Positions 7,245 to 9,143 of a stretch of DNA of 9,143 bases are shown piece after piece. The stretch is from Aquifex aeolicus (GTDB taxonomy: Bacteria; Aquificota; Aquificia; Aquificales; Aquificaceae). The stretch is taken from NCBI GenBank assembly GCA_015662815.1, contig DQTK01000032.1:1-9143 (forward strand), in the 5' to 3' direction. The notes under the pieces were generated by a model, which saw only the letters and a list, made by a program, of their open reading frames with translations, ran no database searches and had not been told where the DNA came from. How positions within the stretch are numbered: the first letter of the stretch is position 1; every line of letters starts with the position of its first letter. The position numbers were made by a program, and so were the translations under genes.

Positions 7245-7272
7245 TTCCCCTCCTGGAAACAGGAGGCGGAAG
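7245..7272 (+). promoter_or_regulatory. GNRA-capped hairpin enclosing the ygfA ribosome binding site
   Basis: CCTCCTG (7249-7255) pairs perfectly with CAGGAGG (7260-7266) around a GAAA tetraloop, and CTTCC (7244-7248) pairs with GGAAG (7268-7272) across a single bulged C at 7267. The result is a 12-bp stem. Its 3' strand contains AGGAGG (7261-7266), a full Shine-Dalgarno 8 nt before the TTG start of ygfA. As drawn, the stem hides this site from the ribosome. No T-run follows, so it is not an ordinary intrinsic terminator. Confidence 0.75.
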
Positions 7273-7274
7273 AG

Positions 7275-7841
7275 TTGTTAACGGAAAAGGAGAAGCTCAG
7301 AAGAGAAGGTTTATATAAACGTGTAAACTTATCGGAAGAGAAAAGGAAGAAGTTTTCTGAAAGAATAGTAAACAACCTCGAGAGTCTACCTGAATATAAA
7401 AGTGCAAAAAAGGTTCTCTTGTACTGTCCGGTAAAGGGTGAACCTGACCTAACTCCCTTATTTGAAAAAGTCCTAAAAGGTAAGGAATTAATACTCCCTA
7501 AGGTAAAGGGAAAGGAGCTGGAGCTTTATAAGGTATCCTCTTATCAATGCTTAAAAAAGGGAAAGTTTGGGATTCCAGAACCTATAGAAGGGAAAATTAT
7601 TCCCCCGGAGGAGCTGGATTTTATCGTTATACCCGGGATAGTTTTTGACCTGCAGGGATATAGGCTAGGTTTTGGCAAGGGTTACTACGATAGACTTTTA
7701 AAAAAAACAAAGGGAATAAAGGTAGGTGTTGCTTACTCTTTTCAACTTGTAGATAAATTACCGCGCGACCCATGGGATGTACCCGTTGATATTATTGTCA
7801 CCGAAAAAAACATAAGGAGGTTGAGAAATGGACTTAGTTAG
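7275..7841 (+). CDS. ygfA: 5-formyltetrahydrofolate cyclo-ligase (MTHFS)
   Basis: Converts 5-formyltetrahydrofolate to 5,10-methenyltetrahydrofolate with ATP, returning a stored or inhibitory folate to one-carbon metabolism; cytosolic. The 188 residues are normal length. Motifs: basic N-terminal helix (K5, K7, R9, R10) typical of the ATP site; the YCPVKGEPD block at 50-58; GIPEP at 99-103; and the signature region 115-140 (DFIVIPG, then GYRLGFGKGYYDR at 128-140), followed by VAYSFQ at 142-147... and the C-terminal PWDVPVD and VTEK blocks. I take TTG at 7275 as the start because AGGAGG (7261-7266) lies 8 nt upstream and the family helix begins here. That ribosome site is locked in a hairpin, so expression may be limited. 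It follows 6S RNA, as in proteobacteria, and overlaps rny by 14 bp. Confidence 0.93.
   Translation: MLTEKEKLRREGLYKRVNLSEEKRKKFSERIVNNLESLPEYKSAKKVLLYCPVKGEPDLTPLFEKVLKGKELILPKVKGKELELYKVSSYQCLKKGKFGIPEPIEGKIIPPEELDFIVIPGIVFDLQGYRLGFGKGYYDRLLKKTKGIKVGVAYSFQLVDKLPRDPWDVPVDIIVTEKNIRRLRNGLS
7815..7820 (+). promoter_or_regulatory. Shine-Dalgarno for rny
   Basis: AGGAGG, 7 nt before the ATG at 7828 and inside the end of ygfA. It is a perfect match to the 16S rRNA tail and fixes the rny start. Unlike the ygfA site I see no obvious local hairpin covering it, so rny should be translated better than ygfA from the same message. Confidence 0.85.
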
Positions 7842-9143
7842 CATCCTTCTTCTTCTGGTTGCTATCGGGATTGGTGTATATGTGGGAAAAAACTTCTTTG
7901 GAGGTAAAACAATACAAACACAACCTTATCAATCTACTCCCACATCATTACCCCTTATTGTTGATGAAGCAAAAACCAAAGCGGAGGAAATAATAAAAGA
8001 AGCTAAGGAAAAAGCGGAAATCCTTGTGAAGGAAGCTAAAGAAAAGGCAGAAGGTACACTAAAGGAAGCTAAAGAAGTAGCAGAGAGGATATTGAAGGAA
8101 GCTGAAGAAAAGGCTGAAAAGCTAATAAGAGAAGCCAAAGAGGAAGTTGAGAGAATAAAGGAAGAAGTTGAAAGGAGGAAGAAAGAATTAAGGGAAAGAG
8201 AAGAAAATATTCAAGCAAAAGAAAGACATCTTGATAGAAGATGGGAAGCTTTGGAAAGGAGAGAAGAAGAACTTTTACACAGAGAGAGAGAGTTAAAAGA
8301 ACTGGAAAGGAGTCTTGATAACTTTAGAATTGAACTAAGAGAAAAAGAAGAGGAACTAAAGAGGGAGAAGGAAGAATTGGAAGAACTGAAAAAAAGGGAA
8401 TTGGAAGAGCTGCAAAGGATAGCCCGACTTACCATAGAAGAGGCAAGGCAAGAAATACTTAAGAGAGTCGAAGAAGAAGCCAGAAAAGATGCAGTAAAAC
8501 TCATGAAGGTGATAGAAGAAGATGCCAAAAGGAAAGCCGAGCTAGAAGCCAAAAAGATAATAGCCACTGCAACTCAGAGACTGGCTCCCCAGATAGCTAT
8601 AAACTACACAACTACTACAGTTGAACTTCCCAGCAACGAGTTTAAAGGAAGAATTATAGGAAGAGAAGGAAGAAACATAAGGACTTTTGAAATCCTTACA
8701 GGTGTTGACCTTATAATAGATGACACTCCTGATGTTGTAACTATTTCTTCCTTTGATCCGCTCAGAAGAGAAATAGCTAAAGAAGCTCTGCAGAGGCTTA
8801 TAGCCGATGGAAGAATCCATCCCGCGAGAATAGAGGAAGTTGTAGATGAAGTAAAAAGAGAGTTTGATGAAAAAATTAGAAAAATAGGCGAAGAAACAGT
8901 ATACGAACTGGACCTCCATGATATAAATCCCGGTCTCTACTACTACATAGGGAAGCTGTATTTTAGAACAAGCTACTCCCAAAATGTCCTCCTTCATTCA
9001 AAAGAGGTAGCCTATATCGCGGGATTAATGGCGGAGGAATTAGGTCTTGACGCAAAACTAGCCAGGAGAGCCGGTCTCCTTCACGATATAGGAAAGGCAA
9101 TTTCCCATGAACTCGGAGGTTCTCACACAGATATAGGAGTTGA
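7828..9143 (+). CDS. rny: Ribonuclease Y (partial, right end cut by window)
   Basis: Membrane-anchored endoribonuclease that starts mRNA decay in many bacteria lacking RNase E. About 438 codons are present; the family usually has 510-560, so the C-terminus is missing only because the window ends. Order: a short N-terminal transmembrane helix (residues 2-18, Leu/Ile/Val-rich) as anchor; a charged coiled coil from about 47 to 245, opening with regular 11-residue repeats; a KH RNA-binding domain with FKGRIIGREGRN at 272-283; then the metal-dependent HD domain, with H390 (start of the HSKEVA segment) and the HD dyad H419-D420 in LLHDIGKA. Start ATG 7828 is set by a perfect AGGAGG 7 nt upstream and overlaps ygfA by 14 bp. 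Arg codons are almost all AGA/AGG, as in the neighbouring genes. I see no frameshift. Confidence 0.96.
   Translation, partial: MDLVSILLLLVAIGIGVYVGKNFFGGKTIQTQPYQSTPTSLPLIVDEAKTKAEEIIKEAKEKAEILVKEAKEKAEGTLKEAKEVAERILKEAEEKAEKLIREAKEEVERIKEEVERRKKELREREENIQAKERHLDRRWEALERREEELLHRERELKELERSLDNFRIELREKEEELKREKEELEELKKRELEELQRIARLTIEEARQEILKRVEEEARKDAVKLMKVIEEDAKRKAELEAKKIIATATQRLAPQIAINYTTTTVELPSNEFKGRIIGREGRNIRTFEILTGVDLIIDDTPDVVTISSFDPLRREIAKEALQRLIADGRIHPARIEEVVDEVKREFDEKIRKIGEETVYELDLHDINPGLYYYIGKLYFRTSYSQNVLLHSKEVAYIAGLMAEELGLDAKLARRAGLLHDIGKAISHELGGSHTDIGV
7966..8163 (+). repeat. Six consecutive 33-bp (11-codon) degenerate repeats in rny
   Basis: Residues 47-112 of RNase Y fall into six units of 11 residues, each beginning E-A-(K/E) or close to it, with Ala or Val at position 6, Glu at position 7 and an Ile/Leu-rich end (examples: EAKEKAEILVK, EAKEKAEGTLK, EAKEVAERILK). 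A seventh, weaker unit follows. The DNA units differ at many positions, so the repeat is seen mainly at protein level. An 11-residue period implies a hendecad coiled coil rather than the usual heptads. Confidence 0.8.

Noticed and set aside
7245..7272. Hairpin as an intrinsic terminator for 6S RNA
   Set aside because: No T-run follows; the 3' strand instead contains the ygfA Shine-Dalgarno.
7115..7375. 86-residue open frame on the - strand across the 6S RNA and the ygfA start
   Set aside because: It has no recognisable protein character, covers a structured RNA and the ygfA ribosome site, and has no ribosome binding site; read as chance.
7966..8163. 33-bp repeats as a CRISPR or DNA tandem array
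   Set aside because: No spacers, units differ at many bases, and the reading frame explains the period as coiled-coil protein.
8211..8567. 118-residue Ser/Leu-rich open frame on the - strand
   Set aside because: It is the antisense of the Glu/Lys/Arg-rich coiled coil of RNase Y, which automatically yields Ser/Leu/Phe-rich frames.

Overview
The window looks like a core-genome stretch of a hyperthermophilic bacterium of the Aquificales, most likely Aquifex or a close relative. I base this on the protein character (many Lys, Glu and Ile; Arg almost always AGA/AGG; Ile often ATA), the very tight packing with overlapping genes, and LepA and RNase Y sequences that read as Aquificales-like. The genus is an inference; no database was searched.

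Left part (31-2899, + strand): a DegT/DnrJ/EryC1/StrS-family PLP sugar aminotransferase overlaps the start of lepA (elongation factor 4) by 11 bp. Middle part (4702-2876, - strand): four tightly spaced genes read away from pheT: a TusA-family sulfur carrier with a CPxT motif, a TusD/DsrE-like protein keeping its active cysteine, a TusC/DsrF-like protein, and ketopantoate reductase (panE). The last gene runs 24 bp into the convergent lepA with no terminator between them. The sulfur genes probably form a small persulfide relay, serving either tRNA thiolation or sulfur oxidation.

Right part (4743-9143, + strand): pheT (phenylalanyl-tRNA synthetase beta subunit), then a roughly 155-nt structured, GC-rich non-coding RNA that I read as 6S RNA (ssrS), then 5-formyltetrahydrofolate cyclo-ligase (ygfA/fthC), then rny (RNase Y), which runs off the right edge. 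The 6S-ygfA linkage is the one known from proteobacteria. pheT and the sulfur operon diverge from a 40-bp gap, so their promoters must be very compact or overlap.

The points most worth following are: (1) the 6S RNA, whose apical loop is perfectly complementary to its own central bubble; (2) a GNRA-capped hairpin that buries the AGGAGG ribosome binding site of ygfA, which starts with TTG; (3) the CPxT-TusA/DsrE/DsrF operon without DsrH/TusB but with panE; and (4) six consecutive 11-residue repeats in the RNase Y stalk. There is no gene-free stretch longer than 300 bp, and I see no mobile element, tRNA or CRISPR array.
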